A DNA stretch of 6,851 bases from CAZBQC01 sp964494015 (lineage in GTDB: Bacteria; Bacillota_I; Bacilli_A; RF39; UBA660). Both the position numbers and the translations under genes were made by a program. The notes under the pieces are model-generated. The model was given only the letters and a program-made list of their open reading frames with translations, searched no databases and was not told where the DNA came from. Each line of letters opens with the position of its first letter. Position 1 is the stretch's first letter. Of this stretch, positions 1 to 6,832 are shown in pieces. The DNA lies in NCBI GenBank assembly GCA_964494015.1, contig CAZBQC010000035.1:1-6851 (forward strand). Reading direction: 5' to 3'.

Positions 1-13
1 TTTTAATTTTCAT
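1..13 (-). CDS. Start of a downstream gene, cut off by the window edge
   Basis: An ATG at 13-11 opens a frame reading M-K-I-K before the window ends. It lies 5 bases after a perfect AGGAGG ribosome-binding site (19-24), the strongest such site in the window. The start lies inside the last codons of the alpha/beta hydrolase gene, in a different frame, with an 11-base overlap. Overlapping starts of this kind are typical of co-transcribed, translationally coupled gene pairs, so this gene is probably in one operon with the hydrolase. Four codons are not enough to name a product. Confidence 0.7.
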
Positions 14-740
14 TTTTTCCTCCTAACAAACTTCTAATAATATTTGTAACTTGATTTAAGTTTTCTAAATAAGCATAATGAGTCGAATTAGGTAAAACAA
101 TCAAAGCTGAGTTCTTGATTAATTTTTCTAACTTTCGAGCTTTTTCTAAGCTGACAGCCGTATCTTTATCGCCCCAAATCAAAATGGTCGGTGAACTGAT
201 ACGTTTAGCATCTTCACTCAAATCAGTATTGATATTGTTAACTAAGACTTTTCTCATTATAGTAGATGCATGACGATAGTCGTCTGACCCAAAGTATTTT
301 TTAAAATATTCACCAAATCGTCCTATAAAAAGGATCTTTTTAATAGTCTTTAAGACTCTAACCTTAATAGACTTGTGATCACTTTTAAAACAGGGACTAG
401 CTAGTAAAACTAAATTTTTAACTTCGTTTCGAGAAGCATATAAAATACTTAACTTGCCACCAAAAGAGTGTCCCACTAAAGTTATTTGTTTTAAATTTAA
501 TTCTTTAACAAACTCTTCCAGCATTTCAAGATAACTGTATATGGTCCATGGATCTTTGGGCTCATCACTTTCCCCAAAACCAGGTAAATCCAGAATCGTA
601 ATTCGATTTTGATCTTTTAACTTCTGACCCAGTGGATCCATCATTTTAATATTTTGACCCCAACCATGTAGAAGTAGAATATCTCCTCCCTTACCATATT
701 GTGTATAATTAATATTTAGTCCTTTTATTTTAATTGTCAT
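3..740 (-). CDS. Alpha/beta hydrolase fold protein, complete, 245 residues
   Basis: This is a single-domain serine hydrolase of the alpha/beta hydrolase superfamily. The visible parts are an oxyanion-hole motif HGWGQ (residues 25-29), the strand-turn DLPGFGESDEP (51-61), the nucleophile elbow GHSFGG with Ser92, a cap region rich in basic residues (about 118-178), the acid in WGDKD (Asp193 is the likely member) and the catalytic His221 in STHYAYLE. The triad Ser92-Asp193-His221 is therefore intact, and the length is normal for the family. There is no signal peptide or membrane segment, so it should act in the cytosol. The substrate cannot be read from sequence: esterases, lipases, C-C bond hydrolases and others share this fold. 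The ATG at 740 follows GGTGAT (746-751), which pairs with the GGTGATC part of the extended anti-Shine-Dalgarno pairing region. It has its own predicted promoter and overlaps the next gene at its 3' end. Confidence 0.93.
   Translation of the reverse strand: MTIKIKGLNINYTQYGKGGDILLLHGWGQNIKMMDPLGQKLKDQNRITILDLPGFGESDEPKDPWTIYSYLEMLEEFVKELNLKQITLVGHSFGGKLSILYASRNEVKNLVLLASPCFKSDHKSIKVRVLKTIKKILFIGRFGEYFKKYFGSDDYRHASTIMRKVLVNNINTDLSEDAKRISSPTILIWGDKDTAVSLEKARKLEKLIKNSALIVLPNSTHYAYLENLNQVTNIIRSLLGGKNEN
19..24 (-). promoter_or_regulatory. Ribosome-binding site of the truncated downstream gene
   Basis: AGGAGG on the minus strand is followed by five A residues and then ATG at 13. It lies within the coding sequence of the hydrolase, near its 3' end. 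This site is the main evidence that a real gene begins at base 13. Confidence 0.75.
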
Positions 741-745
741 TTCTA

Positions 746-751
746 ATCACC
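746..751 (-). promoter_or_regulatory. Ribosome-binding site of the hydrolase gene
   Basis: GGTGAT, 5 bases before the ATG at 740, matches the downstream part of the full Shine-Dalgarno sequence GGAGGTGATC and not the usual GGAGG core. There is no better site or alternative start nearby, so it supports this start codon. Confidence 0.55.
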
Positions 752-770
752 AATTTTAAACCTTAATATA

Positions 771-799
771 ATTATAAAACAAAAGAAAAGAATGTTCAA
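771..799 (-). promoter_or_regulatory. Predicted sigma-A promoter of the hydrolase gene
   Basis: The -10 hexamer TATAAT (771-776) is a perfect consensus. The -35 hexamer TTGAAC (794-799) matches TTGACA at its first four positions, and the spacing is exactly 17 bases. Transcription would begin near 764, leaving a leader of about 24 bases before the ATG at 740. The -35 hexamer lies in the downstream half of the terminator hairpin that ends the prepilin transcript, so the two signals overlap. In such AT-rich DNA a chance TATAAT is common; the paired -35 and exact spacing are what support it. Confidence 0.6.
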
Positions 800-822
800 C
801 AATAAATATTAATACATTCTTT
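773..822 (-). terminator. Intrinsic terminator after the prepilin gene
   Basis: Read on the minus strand, AAAGAATGT (814-822) and ACATTCTTT (787-795) form a perfect 9-bp stem. The interior can pair further (TTAATA with TGTTGA, two G-U pairs, one bulged A), leaving a 5-base loop. The stem runs into the U-rich tract TCTTTTGTTTT (776-786). The position, 45 bases after the prepilin stop and before the hydrolase gene, is right for a transcript end. The stem is AT-rich and so weaker than typical intrinsic terminators; folding energy was not computed. Confidence 0.7.
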
Positions 823-866
823 CTTATTATCTAAAATGATTAATTAACATAAGCTATATTTTATTA

Positions 867-1412
867 TTAATACCCACAACTTGCAAGATTGACAACTGAT
901 GATGAATTTAGTTCCTTTTCATCAAAATCGCTATTTCCAGCATTATCATAAGTATCATCATAACATCCAGTAGTTTTCTCACCATCTGAAAGGAAAACCC
1001 AATAAGAAAATACACAACTACCATCAACTACATCATAACAATAAATCATAACATTAGAAATTGCTGTTGCCATAGATGCATTAGCGGTGTCAATCGTCGT
1101 TTGGTTTCTAGTAGCATCGGGTAATAAAATATAATCTCTACCATATGGACTAGTTATTCCTCCTTTTTCAACCATAGTTTTATCTAAATATACATAAATA
1201 TAATCATCATCGGCTGTTGGTAAAGCAATATTATCTGTTAATACTTTTTGTCTTGCTGCATTAATATACGCTCTTGCTGTCGCGACAAAAGCATCCTTTT
1301 TACTCTTTTCTATAACTCCTGAGACACTAGTTACGGCAATTAACATGATGATCCCAAGCACTACTATTACTGCTAGCAACTCTATTAAGGTAAAGGCTTT
1401 ATTATTTTTCAT
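867..1412 (-). CDS. Type IV prepilin-like (pseudopilin) protein, 181 residues
   Basis: The N-terminus is a class III (prepilin) signal: a short basic leader MKNNKA, then FTLIELLAV and a hydrophobic helix to about residue 28. Phe7 is the first mature residue and Glu11 (position +5 of the mature pilin) is the conserved glutamate. Prepilin peptidase should cut between Ala6 and Phe7; Ala replaces the usual Gly, which also occurs in some ComGC proteins. The helix continues amphipathically (EKSKKDAFVATARAYINAAR), as in pilins. The C-terminal globular part has four cysteines (125, 133, 150, 179), which could form two disulfides outside the cell, and an Asp-rich loop (about 152-166). The protein would sit in the membrane and assemble into a pilus or pseudopilus. 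The ATG at 1412 is chosen over one at 1427 because GGGAG lies 8 bases before it and overlaps the earlier ATG. It is a single gene between its own promoter and a terminator. Its exact system (competence, secretion or adhesion) is unknown. Confidence 0.9.
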   Translation of the reverse strand: MKNNKAFTLIELLAVIVVLGIIMLIAVTSVSGVIEKSKKDAFVATARAYINAARQKVLTDNIALPTADDDYIYVYLDKTMVEKGGITSPYGRDYILLPDATRNQTTIDTANASMATAISNVMIYCYDVVDGSCVFSYWVFLSDGEKTTGCYDDTYDNAGNSDFDEKELNSSSVVNLASCGY

Positions 1413-1420
1413 TATCAATA

Positions 1421-1425
1421 CTCCC
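1421..1425 (-). promoter_or_regulatory. Ribosome-binding site that sets the prepilin start
   Basis: GGGAG lies 8 bases before the ATG at 1412. An in-frame ATG at 1427 overlaps this site (ATGGGAG) and has no purine-rich site at a suitable distance of its own. Starting there would add five residues, MGVLI, ahead of the basic leader. The 1412 start gives a standard six-residue prepilin leader. Confidence 0.7.
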
Positions 1426-1442
1426 ATTATACTTATAGCTTA

Positions 1443-1471
1443 AATATACAACAATATAAAAATTTTGTCAA
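1443..1471 (-). promoter_or_regulatory. Strong sigma-A promoter of the prepilin gene
   Basis: The -35 hexamer TTGACA (1466-1471) is a perfect consensus and the -10 hexamer TATATT (1443-1448) matches at 5 of 6 positions. The spacer is exactly 17 bases and AT-rich, with a T run next to the -35. Transcription would begin near 1436, giving a leader of about 24 bases before the ATG at 1412. It is the best promoter in the window and suggests that the prepilin is transcribed independently of polC, and strongly. Confidence 0.8.
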
Positions 1472-1553
1472 CGAAACGCATCGCAAGTTATACAAAATTA
1501 TACATTATCGTAGTTTATACTTTCTCACCACAAGAGGTAACTAAAACTTTTAA

Positions 1554-4500
1554 TCAAAATAAAGTCATCTGGCTGGATTCATTCATATTACTTAGAATCC
1601 CCATACTTCGTAATTTATCAATTAAGGTTGTCGATAATTTACCTCGTCTTTGTAAATCTTCAATATCCATAAAAGGTCTTATTTCACGTTCTCTAACAAT
1701 GGTTTTACTAACCGTATCCCCTAGTCCATCGATGGATCTAAATGGTGGCATCATCGTTTTATCATCGATGATGACAAACTTATTAGAGTCACTTTTGTTA
1801 ATATCGAGATTACTAAATTTAAAGCCTCGTGCTGTGGCTTCTAAAGCAATCATTAGAGAGTCTAAGATAGCTTCATCTTTATTATTTTTTTCGTAACCCT
1901 TGTCATTTAATTCCTCAATTTTCCTCTTTATCGCGTCATAACCTTTCATCATTGTCTCAATATCAAAGTCAGTGGTGCGAACTGAGAAGTATGCGACATA
2001 GTACCATAGTGGCTGATAAACTTTGAACCAAGCAATACGAAGTGCACTCATGACATAGGCACAAGCATGAGCTTTGGGAAACATGTATTGGATTTTATAG
2101 CAGGAATCAATGTACCACTCCGGAACTTTTGCTTCCCGCATTTTTGTTTCGTAATCCTTCCAAGCTTCCGGTTCCTTCTTAGGTTTTCCTTTTCGAACAA
2201 ACTCCATAATTTTAAAGGCATCTTTAGCTGAGAGCCCATTATGACTTAGATAGGTCATAATATCATCACGACAACCAATTACTTCTTTGAATTCACAAGT
2301 GTTTTTTCTGATTAATTCGCTAGCATTGCCTGCCCACACATCAGTACCATGAGATAGTCCAGAAATTTTTACTAATTCGGCAAACGACTTTGGTTTCGTT
2401 TCTTCAAGTAGACCTAAGACAAACTTAGTACCAAGTTCCGGTAGTCCAAGCGTCCCTGTTTTACACATAATTTCTTTTTCGGTGACACCCAGTTCATCCG
2501 GACTAACTAATAAACTAAGAACTCTTTTATCATCCATTGGCAGCTTGGTAACATCCATGCCCGATAAATCGCCAAGCATCTTTAAAACCGTCGGATCATC
2601 ATGCCCAAGAATATCTAATTTTAATAAATCATTTTCAAGATCATGATATTGAAAGTGCATAGTTCGCCATAAAGAACTAGGGTCGTCGGCTGGATACTGA
2701 AAAGGAGTGAAATCGAAAACTTCCATATAATCAGGAATGACCACGATTCCCCCCGGATGTTGACCAGTGGTACGTTTAACTCCCGTACATCCCATCGCTA
2801 ATCTTTCAATTTCAGCACCACTGATATTAGTGATATTTTTATCGTTAAAGTAACCCTTAACAAAACCAAAAGCTGTCTTATCGGCCACGGTACCGACAGT
2901 TCCTGCTCGATAGACATTGTCGACTCCAAATAACTCTTTGGTATATTCATGAGCTTTAGCTTGATATTCGCCGGAAAAGTTAAGATCGATATCCGGGACT
3001 TTGTCAGCATCAAAGCCAAGGAAAGTTGCAAAAGGCATATCTTGTCCTTCTTTATTTAATTTAATATTACAGCTTGGACAAAATTTGTCCGGTAAATCAT
3101 AACCACTAGAATAGCTATTTGCTAAATCATTGCCTTCATCATCGACAAAACTCGTCCACTGGCAAGCTGGACAAACATAGTGAGCTGGAAGTGGATTAAC
3201 CTCGGTAATTCCCATCATCGTCGCTACAAAACTACTGCCCACCGAACCACGACTACATACTAAATAGCCATCATCGTTACTCTTCTTAACTAGTTTTTGA
3301 GCAATCAAATAAATCACGTCAAAACCACCTTTAATAATTCCCGATAGTTCTTTCTCCAAACGATTGGCAATTAATTCCGGCAAGTTTTCACCATAGATCT
3401 CATGAGCTTTGTCATAGACAAGTTTGGTAACGGTCTCCTTAGAATTTTCAATTTTAGGTGAGAATGGTATCCCGTTAGTTTCAATGATTACTTCAACTTC
3501 TTCAATCATCTCAGCAATCATATTAGTATTTTTGACAACGATTTCCTGTTTCAATAAATCATCTTCCAAGAAACTGAAATCTTCTAACATCTCCGTAGTC
3601 GTTCTAAAATGCATTGAAGGAATATTGTTGATGTTATCTCTAGCTAGTGGATGACGACCTCCTCCTGGTATTTTCTGATTGATGATTATCTCACGATAGA
3701 TTTTATCTTCCTTCTTTAGATGATGGACGTCTCCAGTCGCCACGATAATTTTACCACTGTCCTTGGTCAGCCTAATGATCTTTTTTAAAATCCCCATCAC
3801 TTCACTGATCGAAGCAAAATCTCCACTCTGCACTAAGTGATCGTAGCAGACAGGCGGTTGAACTTCGACATAATCATAGAAGTTAATGATATTGGATAAC
3901 TCCTCGTCACTCTTACTCTTAGCTTCCGTGAATACTTCACTCAGGTAGCAACCACTACCAATCAATAGTCCTTCACGATGATTATCAATTTCACTTCTTA
4001 AAATTCTTGGAGTCTTATATAAATATTTTGTATTAGCAAGTGACACCAATTTAAAAAGATTTTTTAAACCTACTCGGTTTTTAACTAAAATATTAAGATG
4101 ATAACTACGACCATATTTATGAATTTCATTACTATCGACTAGTTTTTCTAAATCACTAATCTTTTCGATGTTATTGGTCTCTAGTTTTTTTAACATCTTA
4201 TGGAAGACTAAAGCTGTTGCTTTGGCATCATAATCGCCACGGTGATGACTACCTTCATCAAATTCGACATCGTATCTTTTAACAATTGCTGATAGACTAT
4301 GACGATTATAAGTATTATCTAAAACCCTAGATAATTCTAAAGTATCGATGATTGTATTGTTATATTCGCCTAGATTATATTTCTTGTAGGCCATCTCTAA
4401 AAACGATACATCAAACTTAGCATTATGTGCGACCATTGGTAAATCGCCTACCCAATCCATAAATCTTTTAATAGACTCTTCTTCAGTTGGACAGTCACTT

Positions 4501-5945
4501 AGCATTTCATTAGTAATTCCAGTCAACTCGGTAATTCGTTTTTCTAACTTTTTACCGGGATTAATCAGTTCATCAAATTTATCGATAATTTCACCATTAT
4601 AAAGTTTAACAGCACCAATTTCGATAATAGAGTCCGCACCACCGGCATTAAACCCTGTCGTCTCAAAGTCAAAAACAACATAGGTACTATCTAACAGACT
4701 ATCATCTTTTCCTCGTTTGACGATATCGATAGTATCATCGATTAAAGTCAGTTCGCATCCATAAATAGCTTTGAAGGGAACTTCACCTTCTTGAAGATTT
4801 TTATTTATCTTTTTTAAAGCTTGATACATTTCAGGAAAAGACTGAACGGCGTTATGATCAGTTACAGCTAAAGCCGAATGCCCCCAAGATTTCGCTTGCT
4901 TCAAGAGTGCTACAGCATCGACTAGTCCATCCATAGCACTCATCATACTATGAGCATGAAGTTCAACTCTTTTAATTGGTTCTAAATCTTTAACTTTTTC
5001 GATTGATTTATGACTGACATTAATATCCCTAGCATTAAGTACAATCTCATTATGCATGTAGTTATCTTTTTTAGTATAGCCACTAAAAAGAAACCATTTG
5101 CCAACTGCCAAAGTACTCTTTAACTTATCATAATCTTCTCCAGGCTTAGAAAAAATCTTACAATAGATACTATCGATGTAATCAGTGACAATTAGAGTAA
5201 TAATGCAAATATTCTTACTGTTAGGTTCAAAATAATCGGTTTTAACTATTTCCCCTTCGATGGTAACACTATCGTTTTCTCCGACAATATCTTTAATTTT
5301 TACAGGTACTTCTTTAATTAAACCGCCAATAATCACATCTTCATGCTGTTCTTTTTTCTTAGCCATCGGCAAACGGTCTTTTTTTTCAAATCCTACATTC
5401 GACTTATTATTAGTAATCTTATTTATAATATTTTCATCGATCTGAACTTTTCTTTCCTCTTCAATTTCCTCTTGAATCTCTTTTCTTTTTTCTTCATTTA
5501 TAAGAAGAGTAAGTCCATTTGAAAAACCTGCTAGTTTTAATAATTGATTAATCTCATTAAGATCTTTTTCTAACTCACTAACTTCAATATCATTATATAG
5601 TTCCAAATAATATTTATCATTATCAATCACCATACGATCACGATAAGTTGAAAATCTGGGATATTCTTCTTCTAAATAAGCATAATAATCTGTGAATTGT
5701 GAAGAAATTGGCAAATTAGTAACCTCAATCTGTAGATTCACTTTAACCTTACAATAATCACTTAAACACTTCTTAATCTCAAAATAAGTACTGCTCTTTA
5801 AGATATCACTACTACTGATAATAAAAGTCCAGATACTTTTATCTTTATTGACAATTATTTTTTTTAATGAAGCATTATCTAATTCTTTCTCAAAAGAAAA
5901 AGAATAATTTATTTTTGTTAATAATTCCTTTAGTTTTTGATCCAT
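1554..5945 (-). CDS. polC: DNA polymerase III alpha subunit, PolC type, 1463 residues
   Basis: This is the replicative DNA polymerase of low-GC Gram-positive bacteria, combining 5'-3' synthesis with its own 3'-5' proofreading. In order: an N-terminal domain and charged linker (about 1-215, with a Glu/Lys-rich helix near 150-168); an OB fold (about 216-310); the first half of a PHP domain with HAH (330-332), TDH (362-364) and Glu398; an inserted DEDDh exonuclease (about 421-590) with Asp426, Glu428, Asp512, His568 and Asp573; the rest of PHP with GDVHH (738-742); and the polymerase core. The core shows SRGSVGSSF (898-906), a zinc site CPAC (925-928) and CPSC (956-959), the palm aspartates of PDIDLNFSGEYQ (Asp985, Asp987), GQHPGG (1061-1066) and Asp1111 in LKLDILGHDDP. 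The C-terminus QMTLF (1459-1463) is the sliding-clamp motif, equivalent to QLSLF in Bacillus subtilis PolC. All catalytic residues and the full length (1437 in B. subtilis) are present. It follows the unknown gene by 9 bases and stops at TGA. Confidence 0.98.
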   Translation of the reverse strand: MDQKLKELLTKINYSFSFEKELDNASLKKIIVNKDKSIWTFIISSSDILKSSTYFEIKKCLSDYCKVKVNLQIEVTNLPISSQFTDYYAYLEEEYPRFSTYRDRMVIDNDKYYLELYNDIEVSELEKDLNEINQLLKLAGFSNGLTLLINEEKRKEIQEEIEEERKVQIDENIINKITNNKSNVGFEKKDRLPMAKKKEQHEDVIIGGLIKEVPVKIKDIVGENDSVTIEGEIVKTDYFEPNSKNICIITLIVTDYIDSIYCKIFSKPGEDYDKLKSTLAVGKWFLFSGYTKKDNYMHNEIVLNARDINVSHKSIEKVKDLEPIKRVELHAHSMMSAMDGLVDAVALLKQAKSWGHSALAVTDHNAVQSFPEMYQALKKINKNLQEGEVPFKAIYGCELTLIDDTIDIVKRGKDDSLLDSTYVVFDFETTGFNAGGADSIIEIGAVKLYNGEIIDKFDELINPGKKLEKRITELTGITNEMLSDCPTEEESIKRFMDWVGDLPMVAHNAKFDVSFLEMAYKKYNLGEYNNTIIDTLELSRVLDNTYNRHSLSAIVKRYDVEFDEGSHHRGDYDAKATALVFHKMLKKLETNNIEKISDLEKLVDSNEIHKYGRSYHLNILVKNRVGLKNLFKLVSLANTKYLYKTPRILRSEIDNHREGLLIGSGCYLSEVFTEAKSKSDEELSNIINFYDYVEVQPPVCYDHLVQSGDFASISEVMGILKKIIRLTKDSGKIIVATGDVHHLKKEDKIYREIIINQKIPGGGRHPLARDNINNIPSMHFRTTTEMLEDFSFLEDDLLKQEIVVKNTNMIAEMIEEVEVIIETNGIPFSPKIENSKETVTKLVYDKAHEIYGENLPELIANRLEKELSGIIKGGFDVIYLIAQKLVKKSNDDGYLVCSRGSVGSSFVATMMGITEVNPLPAHYVCPACQWTSFVDDEGNDLANSYSSGYDLPDKFCPSCNIKLNKEGQDMPFATFLGFDADKVPDIDLNFSGEYQAKAHEYTKELFGVDNVYRAGTVGTVADKTAFGFVKGYFNDKNITNISGAEIERLAMGCTGVKRTTGQHPGGIVVIPDYMEVFDFTPFQYPADDPSSLWRTMHFQYHDLENDLLKLDILGHDDPTVLKMLGDLSGMDVTKLPMDDKRVLSLLVSPDELGVTEKEIMCKTGTLGLPELGTKFVLGLLEETKPKSFAELVKISGLSHGTDVWAGNASELIRKNTCEFKEVIGCRDDIMTYLSHNGLSAKDAFKIMEFVRKGKPKKEPEAWKDYETKMREAKVPEWYIDSCYKIQYMFPKAHACAYVMSALRIAWFKVYQPLWYYVAYFSVRTTDFDIETMMKGYDAIKRKIEELNDKGYEKNNKDEAILDSLMIALEATARGFKFSNLDINKSDSNKFVIIDDKTMMPPFRSIDGLGDTVSKTIVREREIRPFMDIEDLQRRGKLSTTLIDKLRSMGILSNMNESSQMTLF

Positions 5946-5950
5946 AATAA

Positions 5951-5956
5951 CCCCCT
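5951..5956 (-). promoter_or_regulatory. polC ribosome-binding site overlapping the upstream stop codon
   Basis: AGGGGG lies 5 bases before the polC ATG at 5945. Its first two bases are the last two of the TAG stop codon of the preceding gene. Ribosomes finishing the upstream protein therefore stop directly on the polC initiation region, which is the usual arrangement for translational coupling. Confidence 0.75.
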
Positions 5957-6809
5957 AGATTATTTCGATTATTTCTTGTGATTCCGCCTTCACCATATTA
6001 CTAATTTTAATAATATACTTCTTATTCTTAATACAAAAATCAATAAAGTCACATAAAGTCATTCGCGCTAAAGATTTATCGATAGGATATTTATCGACTT
6101 CAAAAATAATTTTATCACGCATCATATAACTTAGTAACTTTTCCTCTGAATCAACTCCTAAGTACATTAAAAAATAAGGATAGATTTGTCTTTTAATTAA
6201 TTTTAAATTTGGTCTACCTATGTAATAAGCTGATTTAGAGCAAAACTTAGTATTTATTTCATTTAAAACGACTAATTCGATAATCGATTCGATGATATCG
6301 CTATCCTCCTTTTTATAGTCAGAAAGCATTCCTCTCATGATAACAAAGATAATCTTATTTAAAAAAGCATATTTATCTTTATCACTACCCCAAATAACTG
6401 AATTGTTAAAATTATTATATTCGATAATCTCCATATATGGATGAAGGACAAAAATAGACTGACAATCCCCTAAGTTAAAACGCAATAACTCTTTTAATAC
6501 TTCATTAAACTTTTTCTTATTCTCATCCCAAATCTTCATTAATTGCAAACGATGTCGATCGACTTCTTTCTTTAATTTTTGATAAATTTCACTTTCAAAA
6601 ACCAAATTATATAACAAATCATTATCCGGAATATAATCTTTATCATATTTTAATATTTCATCTTTATCCTTATAACATTGATTATAAATATCCCGATAGT
6701 TTTTCCATAACTTTTTTTTAAATTTATGGACTTCATCGGAAAGAGATGCTCCATATAATAAATACCAAACTAATAAATACTCATTGACTGTAAATTTTAA
6801 ATTCATCAT
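5955..6809 (-). CDS. Protein of unknown function, 284 residues, coupled to polC
   Basis: I do not recognise this family. It looks like a folded, soluble, mostly helical protein with no signal peptide. The first half is charged and rich in aromatic residues (VWYLLYGASLSDEVHKF at 14-30; DRHRLQLMKIWDENKKKF at 84-101). The second half has more hydrophobic stretches: SIFVLHPYMEIIEY (118-131), VIWG (138-141), AFLNKIIFVIMRGML (148-162), IIESIIELVVLNEIN (172-186) and KRQIYPYFLMYLGVD (206-220). The segment around 172-186 sits where a zinc-protease helix might be, but it has no HExxH, so no catalytic role can be claimed. Composition matches polC, with no sign of recent transfer. The ATG at 6809 is followed at once by another at 6806; GGTGA (6810-6814) fits the second slightly better, a one-residue difference. 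It precedes polC by 9 bases, which suggests co-expression but does not prove a role in replication. Confidence 0.85.
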   Translation of the reverse strand: MMNLKFTVNEYLLVWYLLYGASLSDEVHKFKKKLWKNYRDIYNQCYKDKDEILKYDKDYIPDNDLLYNLVFESEIYQKLKKEVDRHRLQLMKIWDENKKKFNEVLKELLRFNLGDCQSIFVLHPYMEIIEYNNFNNSVIWGSDKDKYAFLNKIIFVIMRGMLSDYKKEDSDIIESIIELVVLNEINTKFCSKSAYYIGRPNLKLIKRQIYPYFLMYLGVDSEEKLLSYMMRDKIIFEVDKYPIDKSLARMTLCDFIDFCIKNKKYIIKISNMVKAESQEIIEII

Positions 6810-6814
6810 TCACC
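6810..6814 (-). promoter_or_regulatory. Weak ribosome-binding site of the unknown gene
   Basis: GGTGA directly abuts the first of two tandem ATGs (6809 and 6806). As in the hydrolase gene, it matches the GGTGA part of the extended Shine-Dalgarno sequence. Aligned on that sequence, the spacing suits the second ATG better than the first. Confidence 0.4.
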
Positions 6815-6832
6815 ACTACTTTTCTTTATATA

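Noticed and set aside
172..193. Acidic residues Asp191 and Asp193 competing as the hydrolase acid, which might suggest a changed triad
   Set aside because: The GDKD spacing is the ordinary alpha/beta hydrolase pattern, and either assignment leaves a complete triad with Ser92 and His221.
1525..1542. Small hairpin just after polC (TTACC with GGTGA, 6-base loop)
   Set aside because: The stem is only 5 bp with one G-U pair, and it is followed by GAAAGTATAAAC with no U-run, so it is not a credible terminator.
1465..1896. Open frame of 143 codons on the plus strand, from the polC-prepilin gap into the 3' end of polC
   Set aside because: Most of it is antisense to the conserved PolC C-terminus, it has no recognisable domain, and its start lies within the prepilin promoter region.
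2048..3031. Two open frames on the minus strand inside polC (2048-2239 and 2798-3031)
   Set aside because: Both lie in another frame of the intact polC gene, which covers the same bases with conserved catalytic and structural motifs.
3424..5445. Two open frames on the plus strand inside polC (3424-3654 and 5260-5445)
   Set aside because: Both are antisense to polC, lack convincing start signals and show only low-complexity hydrophobic translations.
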